From DMER01 sp003451645 (GTDB taxonomy: Bacteria; Pseudomonadota; Alphaproteobacteria; Micropepsales; Micropepsaceae): 64,000 bases of DNA. Each line of letters opens with the position of its first letter. The first letter of the stretch is position 1. The position numbers were made by a program, and so were the translations under genes. Positions 15,578 to 24,979 of this stretch are shown one piece after another. The stretch lies in NCBI GenBank assembly GCA_031976175.1, contig DALYLR010000015.1:1-64000 (forward strand), written 5' to 3'. The notes under the pieces were generated by a model. That model did no database searches. It had not been told where the DNA came from and saw nothing but the letters and a program-made list of their open reading frames with translations.

Positions 15578-17902
15578 TTGTCGAATTTTGGCCGGATCGC
15601 CGCGTTTGTGCTGACTGCCCTGGTCCTTGCTGCGTGCGGCGGCGGCGGCAGCGCAACATCGACCGGTGCGGGTGCGGGCCTTGTCGTGCAGGATGCGCCT
15701 CAGCATGCGCAGGTGGCTGTGCCATCCTCCATCAAGGTACGGCCAGGCGATCCGATACCGCCCTTGGCGCGGATCAAGCCCTCGGTTCTGATCGCCTCGC
15801 ACGGTGCCTCCCGCCAGGATGACTACTTCTGGCTGGCGCAGCGCAAAGACCCGGAGGTCAAGAATTACCTCGAGGCCGAAAACACCTACGCCAACAAGAT
15901 GATGGCGGGGACAGCAGCGATGCAGGACGTTCTTCGGTCCGAGGTGCGGGCGCACATCCCGCCTTCCGCCGAAACGCCACCCTTCAAGATGCATGGCTAT
16001 TGGTACACGGAGCGGTTTGCGCATGGGGCCAACTACTTCACGCTGTCGCGCCGCAAAGGGAGCGACGGCGCGCCGGACGAGCCGGTGATCGACTTCAATA
16101 CGATGGCGGCGGGCTATCCGGTCTTTGCGCTCAAAAATTATGAGACGACGCCGGACGGCACTCTGTTTGGCTTCTCCGCCGATGTGTTGGGCGACCGGTT
16201 GCACACGATCTGGTTCAAAGACCTGGCGTCTGGGACCATGCTCACTGATAAGATCGAGTTCGTTGCCCCTGACTTTGTGCTGGCCCCTGACAGAAAGTCG
16301 GTTTTCTATATTCGATTGCAGCGCGGCTCTTTGCGTTCGGCGACCGTGATGCGGCACGTCTTTGGCACGGACGTGAAGGATGATGTCGAGGTCTATGACG
16401 AACGCGATGAAACCTTTGATCTCTCGATCAAACGGTCCAAGGGCGGACAGTATCTGATCATCACCGCGGAGCAGACGCTCACCACCGAGGTGCGTCTTCT
16501 CGATCTGAAAAATCCAGGCGGCACGCCCAATGTGATACGGGCACGGCAGCGCGGGGTGAAGTATTTCGCGGATGAGGTGGGCGGCACCCTCTATCTGTTG
16601 ACCAACCGTGAGGCGCCGGACTATCGGGTGGTGCGCGCAGGCAATGGCGGCACAGGCGCCTGGACCGATGTGGTGCCGCATACCCCAGGCAATTTCATCC
16701 GTGCCTTTGAAGTCAGCAGCAATTTCATCGCTGTCGAAGAATGGGCGATGGGTCAAAGCCGCATCCGCCTCGGCAGTTTCAAGGCAGGAAAGGAGCATGT
16801 GGCGGCGGTGGAGCGCGGCGCCTATGCCTCATTCGCGGACCGGGCGCGGTTTCCAGGCGTGCGCAACCTCGATCCCGAAGCCACGGCTTTGCGCTATGCG
16901 TCGTCCTCTTTGATCTCGCCCACCGCCATCTATGACATGAACGCCGCGTCGGGCCAGCGTGTCTCTGTGAGCCGCACCGTCATCGCCGGTTATGACCTCG
17001 ACCTTTATGAGCTTGAGCGCGATATGGCGGCGGCAAAGGACGGGCAGCGTGTGCCGCTGACGCTCGCCTATCGCAAGGACAAGAAGCGCGCGTCCGGCAA
17101 TCCGGTCCTGCTCAAGGCCTATGGCGCCTATGGCGAGAGCTATGCGGCGGTGTTCGATGAACAATTGCCCTCACTGCTCAACCGCGGCTTTGTGGTCGCG
17201 GTCGCCCATGTGCGCGGCGGCCGCGAGATGGGCCAGGCGTGGTATGAGGGCGGGCGGATGCGCGCCAAAACTAACACCTTCACCGACTTCATTTGGGCGG
17301 CGGAACATCTGGTGTCGTCCGGTACGGCGGACCCCAAATTCATCTTCGCCAAGGGACGCAGTGCCGGTGGCCTGATCGCCGGGGCCGTGGCGAATATGCG
17401 GCCCGATCTGTTCCTTGGAATTGTCGCTGATGTGCCTTTCGTTGACGTCGTCACGACGATGCTGGATAGCGGCATTCCGTTTACGACGTCCGAGTACGAC
17501 GAATGGGGCAATCCGGATGAGCCGGGCGATTATCAGCACATGCTGAGCTACAGCCCCTATGACAATGTCGAAGCGCAGAACTATCCAGCGATGCTGGTCA
17601 CGGCCGGGTTTCAAGACACTCAGGTGGGTTATTACGAGCCGGCTAAGTGGGTGGCCAAGCTGCGCCTGACCAAGACCGACGATAATCCGCTTCTGTTCCG
17701 CACCAACATGGATGCGGGGCACGCTGGCGGGTCTGGGCGTTTTGGCCGGGTCGGTGATTTAGCGTTTGAGAATGCCTTCCTGATCGACCAGGTCGAGCGG
17801 GTCCGCGCCGCCAAAGCCAAGGCCGACAAAGAGGCCGCCGAGAAAAAGGCCAAGGAAGACCGCTCGACGCTCGAGCGCGTGCGGGATGGGTTGGGGCTTT
17901 AA
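15578..17902 (+). CDS. Oligopeptidase B-like S9 peptidase lipoprotein
   Basis: A 774-residue prolyl-oligopeptidase family enzyme. The N-terminal propeller region is followed by the hydrolase domain, with the nucleophile in FAKGRSAGGLIAGAVANMRPDLF and the catalytic histidine in MDAGHAGGSGR. The GRSAGG elbow and the ANMRPDLF stretch match oligopeptidase B, which cuts peptides after basic residues. I chose a TTG start at 15578 because GGAGAGGGG precedes it. From there the protein begins SNFGRIAAFVLTALVLAAC, a clear lipoprotein signal with a cysteine in the lipobox. Export and lipidation would be unusual, since the classic enzyme is cytoplasmic. It is divergent from gabD. Confidence 0.88.
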   Translation: MSNFGRIAAFVLTALVLAACGGGGSATSTGAGAGLVVQDAPQHAQVAVPSSIKVRPGDPIPPLARIKPSVLIASHGASRQDDYFWLAQRKDPEVKNYLEAENTYANKMMAGTAAMQDVLRSEVRAHIPPSAETPPFKMHGYWYTERFAHGANYFTLSRRKGSDGAPDEPVIDFNTMAAGYPVFALKNYETTPDGTLFGFSADVLGDRLHTIWFKDLASGTMLTDKIEFVAPDFVLAPDRKSVFYIRLQRGSLRSATVMRHVFGTDVKDDVEVYDERDETFDLSIKRSKGGQYLIITAEQTLTTEVRLLDLKNPGGTPNVIRARQRGVKYFADEVGGTLYLLTNREAPDYRVVRAGNGGTGAWTDVVPHTPGNFIRAFEVSSNFIAVEEWAMGQSRIRLGSFKAGKEHVAAVERGAYASFADRARFPGVRNLDPEATALRYASSSLISPTAIYDMNAASGQRVSVSRTVIAGYDLDLYELERDMAAAKDGQRVPLTLAYRKDKKRASGNPVLLKAYGAYGESYAAVFDEQLPSLLNRGFVVAVAHVRGGREMGQAWYEGGRMRAKTNTFTDFIWAAEHLVSSGTADPKFIFAKGRSAGGLIAGAVANMRPDLFLGIVADVPFVDVVTTMLDSGIPFTTSEYDEWGNPDEPGDYQHMLSYSPYDNVEAQNYPAMLVTAGFQDTQVGYYEPAKWVAKLRLTKTDDNPLLFRTNMDAGHAGGSGRFGRVGDLAFENAFLIDQVERVRAAKAKADKEAAEKKAKEDRSTLERVRDGLGL

Positions 17903-17930
17903 GCCCCTCCAGCCGTGCGGAACAGTGCGC

Positions 17931-18749
17931 TCACTTCATCAGCCCCATTGCTCTCAGGCTCGCATGGCGTCCGCGCGCGATGATCAAATGGTCGTGCACT
18001 TCGATGTTGAGCGTTTTGGCGGCCGCAATGATCTCGCTCGTCAGAGCAACATCGGCCTTGGACGGCGTGGGGTCGCCGCTTGGATGATTGTGCACCAAGA
18101 TCACAGCTGACGCACTTAGCTCCAAGGCGCGCTTGAGGACCTCCCGCGGATAAGCGGGTGTGTGGTCCACCGTGCCCGTGGCCTGTACTTCATCCGCAAT
18201 CAGAACATTTTTCCGGTCGAGGAACAGCACGCGGAATTGCTCGCGCTCCTCCCGGCCCATGGCGGCGGTGCAGTAATCCAAGAGCGCAGTCCACGATGAC
18301 AGTGCCGGCTTCTGCAAGACTTCGCGTTGGGCGAGGCGTAGGGCCGCGGCTTGCACGATCTTGAGCTGCTCGACCACACCATCGCCCACGCCTTTGATTT
18401 CCTTCAGGCGCTCAGGCGGGGCGGACAGAACATTGGCAAAGCTGCCAAAGCGCGCGAGCAGATCCTTGGCCAGCGGCTTCACATCCCGGCGTGGGATCGC
18501 GGCAAACAGCACCAGCTCCAGCAATTCATAGTCGGGAAGGGGGCCTGCCCCACCGCGCATGAACCGCGCCTTCAGCCTTTCGCGATGACCGGTATAGTGT
18601 GGCGGAGGCTCAGCTTCGAGCGGCGCCTGTCCGATGTCCAACGGCAGCAAGGCGCTAGCAGCAGCTGGGTTGGCGATGCCCATGTCCTGCATCCCGCCGC
18701 GCCGGCCGGGCTTGCGCGTCGGCTGCGGGCTTTGCTCGTCCTTAGGCAT
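17931..18749 (-). CDS. radC: RadC family JAB-domain protein
   Basis: A 272-residue protein. An HhH-like region (LKEIKGVGDGVVEQLKIVQAAALRL) is followed by a JAB/MPN metalloprotease-like domain with the zinc motif HNHPSGDPTPSKADVALT. RadC was named for a repair phenotype that was later assigned elsewhere; its function is unsettled. The N-terminal 65 residues are proline- and glycine-rich and poorly conserved. I placed the start at 18749, overlapping the map stop by 8 bases, because map-radC coupling is common in Alphaproteobacteria. A shorter start at 18695 is possible. Confidence 0.93.
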   Translation of the reverse strand: MPKDEQSPQPTRKPGRRGGMQDMGIANPAAASALLPLDIGQAPLEAEPPPHYTGHRERLKARFMRGGAGPLPDYELLELVLFAAIPRRDVKPLAKDLLARFGSFANVLSAPPERLKEIKGVGDGVVEQLKIVQAAALRLAQREVLQKPALSSWTALLDYCTAAMGREEREQFRVLFLDRKNVLIADEVQATGTVDHTPAYPREVLKRALELSASAVILVHNHPSGDPTPSKADVALTSEIIAAAKTLNIEVHDHLIIARGRHASLRAMGLMK

Positions 18750-19560
18750 AAGGCGGGCAGTGCAGCCCAGCGGGCGAAGCCGTGAAGATCTCAACGCCGG
18801 TCGCCGTGACGCCCACGGAATGCTCGAACTGCGCCGAAAGGCTGCGGTCGCGGGTGACGGCCGTCCAGCCATCGTCGAGCATTTTTACGCCAGCTTTGCC
18901 TGCATTGATCATCGGCTCGACCGTGAAGAACATCCCCTCGCGGAAGCCCAAGCCGCGTCCAGCCTGACCGTAATGGAGAATGTTGGGCGCATCGTGAAAG
19001 ATGAGCCCTAACCCGTGTCCGCAGAAATCGCGCACGACCGAATAGCCCTCGCCCTCGGCATAGGATTGGATCGCATGGCCCAGATCGCCGGTTGAGGCGC
19101 CGGGCTTGATGGCCGCGATCCCGCGCATCATGGCCTGATACGTCGTGTCGACCAGCCTGCGTGCCCGTAAAGGGACGTCGCCCACCAGATACATCCGGCT
19201 CGTATCTCCGTGATAGCCATCGTAGATCGCTGTCACATCAATATTGACGATCTGCCCCTCCTTGAGGGGCTTGTTGCCGGGGATCCCATGGCAGACCACA
19301 TGATCGATCGAGGTGCAGCTCGCATGCCGGTAGCCGCGATAGAAGACGGTCGCAGGTGCCGCCCCATGATCGAGCATGAAGTCGAGCGCCAGGCGATCGA
19401 GCGCCGCAGTGGTCACGCCCGGTTTGACCTCGCGGGTCAGCATGTCAAGCGTCAACGCCGCAATCCGCCCGGCCTTCCGCATCCCCTCGAAATGCTCTGG
19501 CCCATAGAGTTTGACAGCGCCCGTGTTGCGCATTGGGGTCGTGGCGGTGGTGAAATTCAT
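18742..19560 (-). CDS. map: Type I methionine aminopeptidase
   Basis: Map removes the initiator methionine from new proteins and is essential. The 272-residue protein has all five metal ligands in order: the two aspartates in NIDVTAIYDGYHGDTSRMYL, the histidine in GHGLGLIFHDAPN, and the glutamates in FFTVEPMI and QFEHSVGVT. CGHGLG and the VEPMINAG stretch are family signatures. It runs into radC with an 8-base overlap. The first 15 residues (MNFTTATTPMRNTGAV) are variable in the family. Identification is secure. Confidence 0.97.
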   Translation of the reverse strand: MNFTTATTPMRNTGAVKLYGPEHFEGMRKAGRIAALTLDMLTREVKPGVTTAALDRLALDFMLDHGAAPATVFYRGYRHASCTSIDHVVCHGIPGNKPLKEGQIVNIDVTAIYDGYHGDTSRMYLVGDVPLRARRLVDTTYQAMMRGIAAIKPGASTGDLGHAIQSYAEGEGYSVVRDFCGHGLGLIFHDAPNILHYGQAGRGLGFREGMFFTVEPMINAGKAGVKMLDDGWTAVTRDRSLSAQFEHSVGVTATGVEIFTASPAGLHCPPYA

Positions 19561-19729
19561 GGCGGCTTTGGGCTCGTCAAATTGGAAACGCGTCTATAGC
19601 GCATCTCAAGGTCTGAGGCGATCCGAACTTTGTCAAGGCTGGCGGGGACAGGGGATTCTCCCGTCGCGTGGACAATGTTTGATTGTTTGTGTAAGATTCT
19701 TGACCGTGTTCGTGTGTTGGGGGCCTCAT

Positions 19730-21571
19730 ATGATCGTCGGACGGATAGTGCGCATTTTCCTCTTGTTGCTCTTGGTCGGCGTCGTGGCGGGGGGCTATGC
19801 CGCCTACCGCACCATCTGGGGCACCCCCTTCAGCCTGCGCATGCTCGCCGATCGGCAAGCGATCTATTACCTTCTCGATGAGCCGGAACTGCTGACAAAT
19901 CTGGGCCTCGTCGATGGCACCTGGCTGGATTACCACTCAGGCAAGCTATCCGATTATGGTGTGGCCGAGCGGGACCGGGAGTATGCGGTGCTGGCCCGCA
20001 ATCTGGGGGAGCTTAAGGCCTTCCCCAGGGAGCAGCTCGGCGTTCAGGACCAGATCACCTATGACATCCTGGCGTTTCAGTATGCGACGCAATTGGCGAC
20101 GCGGGACTTCCCCTGGGTTTCGTCTGGCAGCCTTTATCCCATCAGCCCGATGTGGGGCGGGCAGATCGGCGTTGTGACCTTCCTTCTGCAGAGCCATACG
20201 ATCAAGAACCCTGCGACCGCGCGCACCTATGTTGAACGCATGGAGCAGGTTGCGGGGCGCCTCAACAAAGTGACGGCTGAGTCGCAGCGCCAATTCCAAA
20301 TGGGGGTCATCTTACCCGTCACATTGCTCGACAAATCTCTGGCGATCATCCGCGACACGATGGCGCCCAAGCCCGCCGAACACCCCCTCGTCAAGAAACT
20401 CGACGAGCACATGGCCAAATATGCCGACAGTGACATGGGTGCCGGCGAAAAGGCCGCCTTGCGCTCGCGTGCGGTTGCTGCGGTCGAGACGGGGATCTAT
20501 CCAGCCTATACGGCCATGATCGCAGCACTTGAGGCCATGCGCCCGCAGGCTGAGCAGCAGAGCGATGGCATCGACCGTTTGCCCAATGGGGCGGCCTTTT
20601 ATCAGCAAGCGCTGGAGCGTCAGACCACCACCAAAATGACCGCCGAGGAGATCCATGCCTTGGGCCTAAAGGAGGTCGCGCGGATCACCGCGGATATGGA
20701 GGCGATCCTGACGGCCCAAGGCCTGACGCAAGGCACGGTGGGGGAACGCACCAAGGCGCTGGGTGAGGACCCGGCGCAACTCTTTCCGGACACGGATGAA
20801 GGCCGCGCGCAGATCATCGCGGAATACACTAGGCTGATCCGCGAGATCGAAAAGCTGATGCCGGATTATTTCGCCAAGATCCCCACAGCCCCCGTGGAGG
20901 TTCGCCGTGTGCCGCAAGCCTCCGAAAAGGGCAGTGCAGGGGCCTACTACAATGCCCCGGCGCTCGATGGCTCCCGGCCGGGTGTGTTCTACGCCAATTT
21001 GAGGGATGTTAAGGAAACGCCCAAATGGGGCATGAAGACGCTGACCTATCACGAGGCGGTGCCGGGCCATCACTTCCAGATCGCGCTGACGCAGCAATTG
21101 ACCGATCTGCCCTTCATCCGCCGGCAGACCTTGTTCGCGGCCTATGCCGAGGGGTGGGCGCTGTATACGGAGCTTTTGGCCAAAGAAATCGGCATGTATG
21201 AGGGCGATCCTTTGGGCGATCTCGGGCGCTTGCAGGCGGAAATCTTCCGCGCCGCGCGCCTTGTGGTCGATACGGGCCTGCATGCCAAAGGTTGGAGGCG
21301 CGAGCAGGCGATCGACTATATGGCGGGCGTGACCGGCATGGCGCGCACGGATGTGGAAACGGAGATCGAGCGTTATATGGCCAATCCCGGTCAGGCCTGC
21401 GCGTACAAGGTGGGTCAGCTCAAAATCCTGGAGCTGCGCGAGCGGGCGAAGGCGGCATTGGGCAACAAATTCACGCTCAAGGCCTTTCACAGCGTGGTTC
21501 TGGAACAAGGCGCGATGCCGCTGACCGTGCTTGAGGGTCAGGTGGACGCCTGGATCGCGCGGACGAAGTAG
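19730..21571 (+). CDS. DUF885 family putative zinc carboxypeptidase
   Basis: The 613-residue protein belongs to DUF885: the sequence LTYHEAVPGHHFQIAL supplies the HE...GHH zinc motif, followed by FAAYAEGWALYTELLAKEIG with a further glutamate. DUF885 proteins are gluzincin-like peptidases whose substrates are mostly unknown. The N terminus (MIVGRIVRIFLLLLLVGVVAGGYAAYR) is a signal peptide or anchor, so the enzyme is probably periplasmic. I chose the ATG at 19730, after GGGGGCC, since the longer frame from 19511 overlaps map on the other strand. Function beyond peptidase is not readable. Confidence 0.9.
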   Translation: MIVGRIVRIFLLLLLVGVVAGGYAAYRTIWGTPFSLRMLADRQAIYYLLDEPELLTNLGLVDGTWLDYHSGKLSDYGVAERDREYAVLARNLGELKAFPREQLGVQDQITYDILAFQYATQLATRDFPWVSSGSLYPISPMWGGQIGVVTFLLQSHTIKNPATARTYVERMEQVAGRLNKVTAESQRQFQMGVILPVTLLDKSLAIIRDTMAPKPAEHPLVKKLDEHMAKYADSDMGAGEKAALRSRAVAAVETGIYPAYTAMIAALEAMRPQAEQQSDGIDRLPNGAAFYQQALERQTTTKMTAEEIHALGLKEVARITADMEAILTAQGLTQGTVGERTKALGEDPAQLFPDTDEGRAQIIAEYTRLIREIEKLMPDYFAKIPTAPVEVRRVPQASEKGSAGAYYNAPALDGSRPGVFYANLRDVKETPKWGMKTLTYHEAVPGHHFQIALTQQLTDLPFIRRQTLFAAYAEGWALYTELLAKEIGMYEGDPLGDLGRLQAEIFRAARLVVDTGLHAKGWRREQAIDYMAGVTGMARTDVETEIERYMANPGQACAYKVGQLKILELRERAKAALGNKFTLKAFHSVVLEQGAMPLTVLEGQVDAWIARTK

Positions 21572-21640
21572 GGGTGCGATAGCGAAACACGCGACATTCT
21601 TGTTTCGCGGGGGCGGGCCAGTGCTGTATTCCCTGAGGCC

Positions 21641-22399
21641 ATGACCCCAGCCCCTTTGTCCGCAGCCGTTTTGATCATTGGCGATGAGATCCTGTCCGGC
21701 CGCACCCAGGACACGAACCTCGCCTTCATCGCCCGCTACCTCGCCAGTTTCGGCATCCCCATCCGCGCCGCCCGCGTGGTGCCCGATGTTCCGGCCGAGA
21801 TTGTCGGGGCCGTGAATGAGCTGCGCGCGCAGCACACCTATCTCTTCACCACGGGCGGCATCGGCCCCACCCATGACGACATCACCGCCGACTGCATCGC
21901 AGAGGCGTTTGGGGTGGAGATTTCCGAGAATGCCGAGGCGCTGGCCATGCTCGGCACGCGCTACAAGGCTGAGGACCTCAATGCCGCGCGCCGGCGTATG
22001 GCGCGCATCCCGCATGGCGCAACGCTGATCCCCAATGTGGTCTCGACAGCGCCTGGGTTTCAGATCGGCAATGTTTTTGTCATGGCGGGCATTCCTGCCG
22101 TGATGCAGGCGATGATGGACACGATCGGGCCGAGGCTTCAGCGCGGGGCGCCCCTGCGGCAGCGGGCCCTGACGGTCTTTGCGGGAGAGGGGATGATCGC
22201 GGCGGGGCTAGCGGGGGTGCAGAAAACCTTCCCCGACCTGCCCATGGGCTCCTACCCTTTTGTACGGGAAGGGCGGTATGGCACAACCCTTGTGGTGCGG
22301 GGGGCAGACCCGGACCGCCTGGCGGAAGCATTCAGGGCGCTTGAGGTCATGGTGGGCGAACTGGGCCTTGAGGCAGTGATCGTCGAATCTGCAACTTGA
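21641..22399 (+). CDS. CinA N-terminal (MoaB/Mog-like) domain protein
   Basis: A 252-residue molybdopterin-binding-domain protein: SAAVLIIGDEILSGRTQDTN at the start, then LFTTGGIGPTHDDITADCIAEAFG, which are the two sugar-phosphate-binding loops of the MoaB/Mog fold. In CinA this domain hydrolyses ADP-ribose or NAD-derived pyrophosphates. The C-terminal deamidase domain is absent, so this is the short form found widely in Alphaproteobacteria. The ATG follows TGAGGCC. It trails the DUF885 gene by 69 bases on the same strand, possibly in one transcript. Confidence 0.9.
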   Translation: MTPAPLSAAVLIIGDEILSGRTQDTNLAFIARYLASFGIPIRAARVVPDVPAEIVGAVNELRAQHTYLFTTGGIGPTHDDITADCIAEAFGVEISENAEALAMLGTRYKAEDLNAARRRMARIPHGATLIPNVVSTAPGFQIGNVFVMAGIPAVMQAMMDTIGPRLQRGAPLRQRALTVFAGEGMIAAGLAGVQKTFPDLPMGSYPFVREGRYGTTLVVRGADPDRLAEAFRALEVMVGELGLEAVIVESAT

Positions 22400-22582
22400 G
22401 GCAGGATTGTGGCATAGGTGCATCGATCGGCGCTCATTTCCCGGGCAAGTGATGCGAAAATGTTGCTGATTTTTTGTGGCGATGGGGTACAGTATCCATG
22501 GAGAACCACGGGCGGGCCCATGGCGCAGGGTAACGGCTCAGCGACGGGGACCAAGAGGCGTCAGTTCCAAGGGAGTGAAACA

Positions 22583-22831
22583 ATGAAGACGATTTTGGCG
22601 GCAGTGGCGGGTTTGGCGTTTGCGGGTGCGGCCATTGCGGCGCCGGATGCGGACCGGGCAAACTATTTCAAGTCGGGCAATCATCAGATCTATGTCTGGT
22701 GCACCGGCAAGGGCGTTGGCGCTGACAAGAGCGTCACGGTTTCGGCCGCCAATGGCGCCGAAGCAATCGCCAAGGCCGCGAAGGATGCGGGCGCCAATTG
22801 CTGGGGCGTCTGGCAAGGCATGGCGAAGTAA
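22583..22831 (+). CDS. Small exported protein, unknown
   Basis: An 82-residue protein with a clear signal peptide (MKTILAAVAGLAFAGAAIAAPDA, cleavage likely after AIA or AIAA). The mature part of about 60 residues contains two cysteines (VWCTGKG and GANCWGVW) and an alanine-rich middle. I do not recognise the family. The start is supported by GGGAG eight bases upstream. It is in front of tRNA-Leu and has 183 bases of non-coding sequence before it. A periplasmic location with one disulfide is plausible. Confidence 0.72.
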   Translation: MKTILAAVAGLAFAGAAIAAPDADRANYFKSGNHQIYVWCTGKGVGADKSVTVSAANGAEAIAKAAKDAGANCWGVWQGMAK

Positions 22832-22981
22832 TCAGGCCTCACGGCTGGGTTTTTAGGTTTTTGGGCGGAGGGTGCCGTTGGCGCCGTCCGCCTAATCTGA
22901 TTCGAGTTGCCTTCGTTTTGTGCTGCCCGCTTTGTCTGGACTTGCCCGCGGCGTGCGGATTTGGTCTGTAGCAAGAGCCAA

Positions 22982-23067
22982 GACCCCGTGGTGGAATCGG
23001 TAGACACTACAGACTTAAAATCTGTTGTCCTTGTGGCGTGCCGGTTCGAGTCCGGCCGGGGTCACCA
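22982..23067 (+). tRNA. tRNA-Leu (anticodon UAA)
   Basis: The acceptor stem GACCCCG (22982-22988) pairs with CGGGGTC (23057-23063). The anticodon stem-loop reads CAGACTTAAAATCTG, giving anticodon TAA. A long variable arm (TTGTCCTTGTGGCG) marks a class II tRNA, and the T arm is GCCGGTTCGAGTCCGGC. The discriminator A is followed by encoded CCA (23065-23067). It is a complete and conventional gene, about 40 bases before the next coding start. I found no integrated element at its 3' end. Confidence 0.97.
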
Positions 23068-23108
23068 CCGCAACCGCCAAAATCCACAACCCAGGAGCCA
23101 CCGCCGCG

Positions 23109-24293
23109 ATGACCGCTCAGCAAAAAGACTTCGACGTTATCGTTTATGGCGCCAGCGGCTATACGGGCCGGTTGGTGGCGGAGTATTTGGCGCAGACCTA
23201 TGGCCAAGGCGGGCCGGTACGCTGGGCGATGGCGGGCCGCAGTGCGGACAAACTCAAAGCCGTGCGCGATGAAATCGGTGCGCCTGGCGCAACCCCTCTG
23301 ATCACGGCGGACACGCAAGATGCGTCGAGCCTCACGGCCCTGACCGCACGCGGCCACGTGATCCTCACGACGGTCGGGCCCTATCAGCTTTATGGCTCGC
23401 CCTTGGTGGAGGCCTGCGCGCGGACGGGCACGGATTATGTCGATCTATGCGGTGAGCCCGCATGGATGCGGCAGATGATCGACGCGCATGAGCACACTGC
23501 GAAAGCTTCCGGCGCGCGCATCGTGTTTTCCTGCGGCTTTGATTCGATCCCTTTCGATCTGGGTGTCCAGGTTCTGCAGGACGCAGCACGGCGCAAATTT
23601 AGCGCCCCCTTGCCGCGGGTGAAGGGGCGTGTACGGATCATGAAGGGAACTTTCTCCGGCGGCACGGCGGCCAGCATGAAAGCGACCATGGAGGCGGCGA
23701 TGCGCGATCCATCGGTGATCACGCTGCTGCGCGATCCTTTCGCCCTGACGCCAGGCTTTGCTGGCCCCGTACAGCCCAGCGGGATGAAGCCAGAGCTGGA
23801 TGAGACTCTCGGGAGCTGGGCCGCGCCCTTCATCATGGCGCCAATCAATACGCGCAATGTGCACCGCTCGAATTTCCTCATGGGGCACCCCTATGGCAAA
23901 GACTTTGTCTATGACGAGATGCTGCTGACGGGGACGGGTGCTGAGGGTGAGGCGCGCGCACGCGCGATCGCCAGCGACAAGTCGATGGCTGCGGGCGATG
24001 GGCCGAAACCAGGTGAGGGTCCATCCAAGGCAGAGCGCGAGGCCGGGCGCTATGACGTGCTCTTTGTGGGGCTTGATGGCCAGGGCCGGCAATTGCGCGT
24101 GGGTGTCACGGGCGACCGCGATCCGGGCTATGGTTCGACCTCCAAGATGATCGCCGAAGCTGCCCTTTGTTTGGGCCAGGAGGCCAAGGGCACACCTGGC
24201 GGCATTTGGACACCGGCAAGCGCGCTCGGTCTGGCTCTCGTACCGCGTCTGGAGGCGCGCGCGGGCATGACCTTCCGCGAGGAGGGGCTGTAA
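23109..24293 (+). CDS. Saccharopine dehydrogenase-like (trans-acting enoyl reductase type) protein
   Basis: A 394-residue oxidoreductase with an N-terminal Rossmann motif FDVIVYGASGYTGRLVAEYL, then AMAGRSADKLKAVRDEIGAPG, and a family-typical stretch VDLCGEPAWMRQMIDAHEHTAKASGARIVFSCGFDSIPFDLGV. This matches the saccharopine dehydrogenase-like group that includes mycobacterial trans-acting enoyl reductases, rather than true lysine enzymes. The substrate is unknown. I placed the start at 23109, since codons further upstream fall in the tRNA gene; AGGAG lies 12 bases before it. No lipid synthase is adjacent. Confidence 0.88.
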   Translation: MTAQQKDFDVIVYGASGYTGRLVAEYLAQTYGQGGPVRWAMAGRSADKLKAVRDEIGAPGATPLITADTQDASSLTALTARGHVILTTVGPYQLYGSPLVEACARTGTDYVDLCGEPAWMRQMIDAHEHTAKASGARIVFSCGFDSIPFDLGVQVLQDAARRKFSAPLPRVKGRVRIMKGTFSGGTAASMKATMEAAMRDPSVITLLRDPFALTPGFAGPVQPSGMKPELDETLGSWAAPFIMAPINTRNVHRSNFLMGHPYGKDFVYDEMLLTGTGAEGEARARAIASDKSMAAGDGPKPGEGPSKAEREAGRYDVLFVGLDGQGRQLRVGVTGDRDPGYGSTSKMIAEAALCLGQEAKGTPGGIWTPASALGLALVPRLEARAGMTFREEGL

Positions 24294-24391
24294 CTGCCGC
24301 TCTAGGCTGCGAATTCTAAAAATGGGGCTTATCTGAGGTGGCATGACGCAGCGCGGAGGTCGCGCTCGATAAACCCCAGAGGAGAAACCCC

Positions 24392-24979
24392 ATGGTTGTG
24401 AAGTCCAAGCGCGCGAAAGCCCAAGCCCGTACAAATGATGAGCTCGATCTTGCCCGTAAGATTTGGCTGGCTGGCGTTGGCGCCTATGGCCGCATGTTTG
24501 ACGAGGCCCAAGATCGCGTCAATCGCCTCTCGAACAATGCGAACGAGATGTTCGAGGAATTGGTCGAGCGCGGCGAGCAAGTCGAAGACGATGTGCGCGC
24601 GCGCATCACCAAGTCGAACACGGGCGCCCGCGTGGTGAAGTTTGTTGAAGATGTGCAAGAATTTGGCGCTGCCCGCCGCAAGGCGTTCGAGAAGCGCGTC
24701 TCGGCCGTGCGCTCGCGCGTCAGCGAGTCGCTCTCGGCGCCCTTGAACCTGTTCATGCTGGGTCAAACTGTCGAAGCGTTGGCCAAGCGCGTTGAGCAGA
24801 TCACCGGCGTCAAGACCTTGAGCAAGACCACCGCAAAGGCCGCCAAGGCTGCCAAGCCCGTGAAGGCCGCTGTTGCCAAGACCGCGCGCAAAGCCAAGGC
24901 CAAGCCCGCGCGCTCGCCCAAGAACATCCGCGTCGTGGACGGCGTGGACGATGCGGTGAACGACAAGGAAGCAGCTTAA
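24392..24979 (+). CDS. PHA granule-associated phasin (PhaF/PhaI type)
   Basis: A 195-residue phasin: ELDLARKIWLAGVGAYGRMFDEAQ near the start is the hallmark helix of the PhaI/PhaF family. A long amphipathic helix follows (ARRKAFEKRVSAVRSRVSESLSAPLN). The tail is lysine/alanine/proline-rich (TAKAAKAAKPVKAAVAKTA), like the histone-like tail that lets PhaF bind DNA and spread granules at division. The ATG follows GAGGAGAAACCCC. It converges with a TetR regulator, sharing 4 bases at the stops. No PHA synthase is in the window. Confidence 0.88.
   Translation: MVVKSKRAKAQARTNDELDLARKIWLAGVGAYGRMFDEAQDRVNRLSNNANEMFEELVERGEQVEDDVRARITKSNTGARVVKFVEDVQEFGAARRKAFEKRVSAVRSRVSESLSAPLNLFMLGQTVEALAKRVEQITGVKTLSKTTAKAAKAAKPVKAAVAKTARKAKAKPARSPKNIRVVDGVDDAVNDKEAA

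Noticed and set aside
20666..22015. A 449-codon open frame opposite the DUF885 and CinA-like genes
   Set aside because: It spans two convincing plus-strand genes and carries no recognisable domain.
22982..23067. tRNA-Leu as the integration site of a genomic island
   Set aside because: No integrase gene and no repeat of the tRNA 3' end were found in the following sequence; the next gene is an ordinary core-type reductase.
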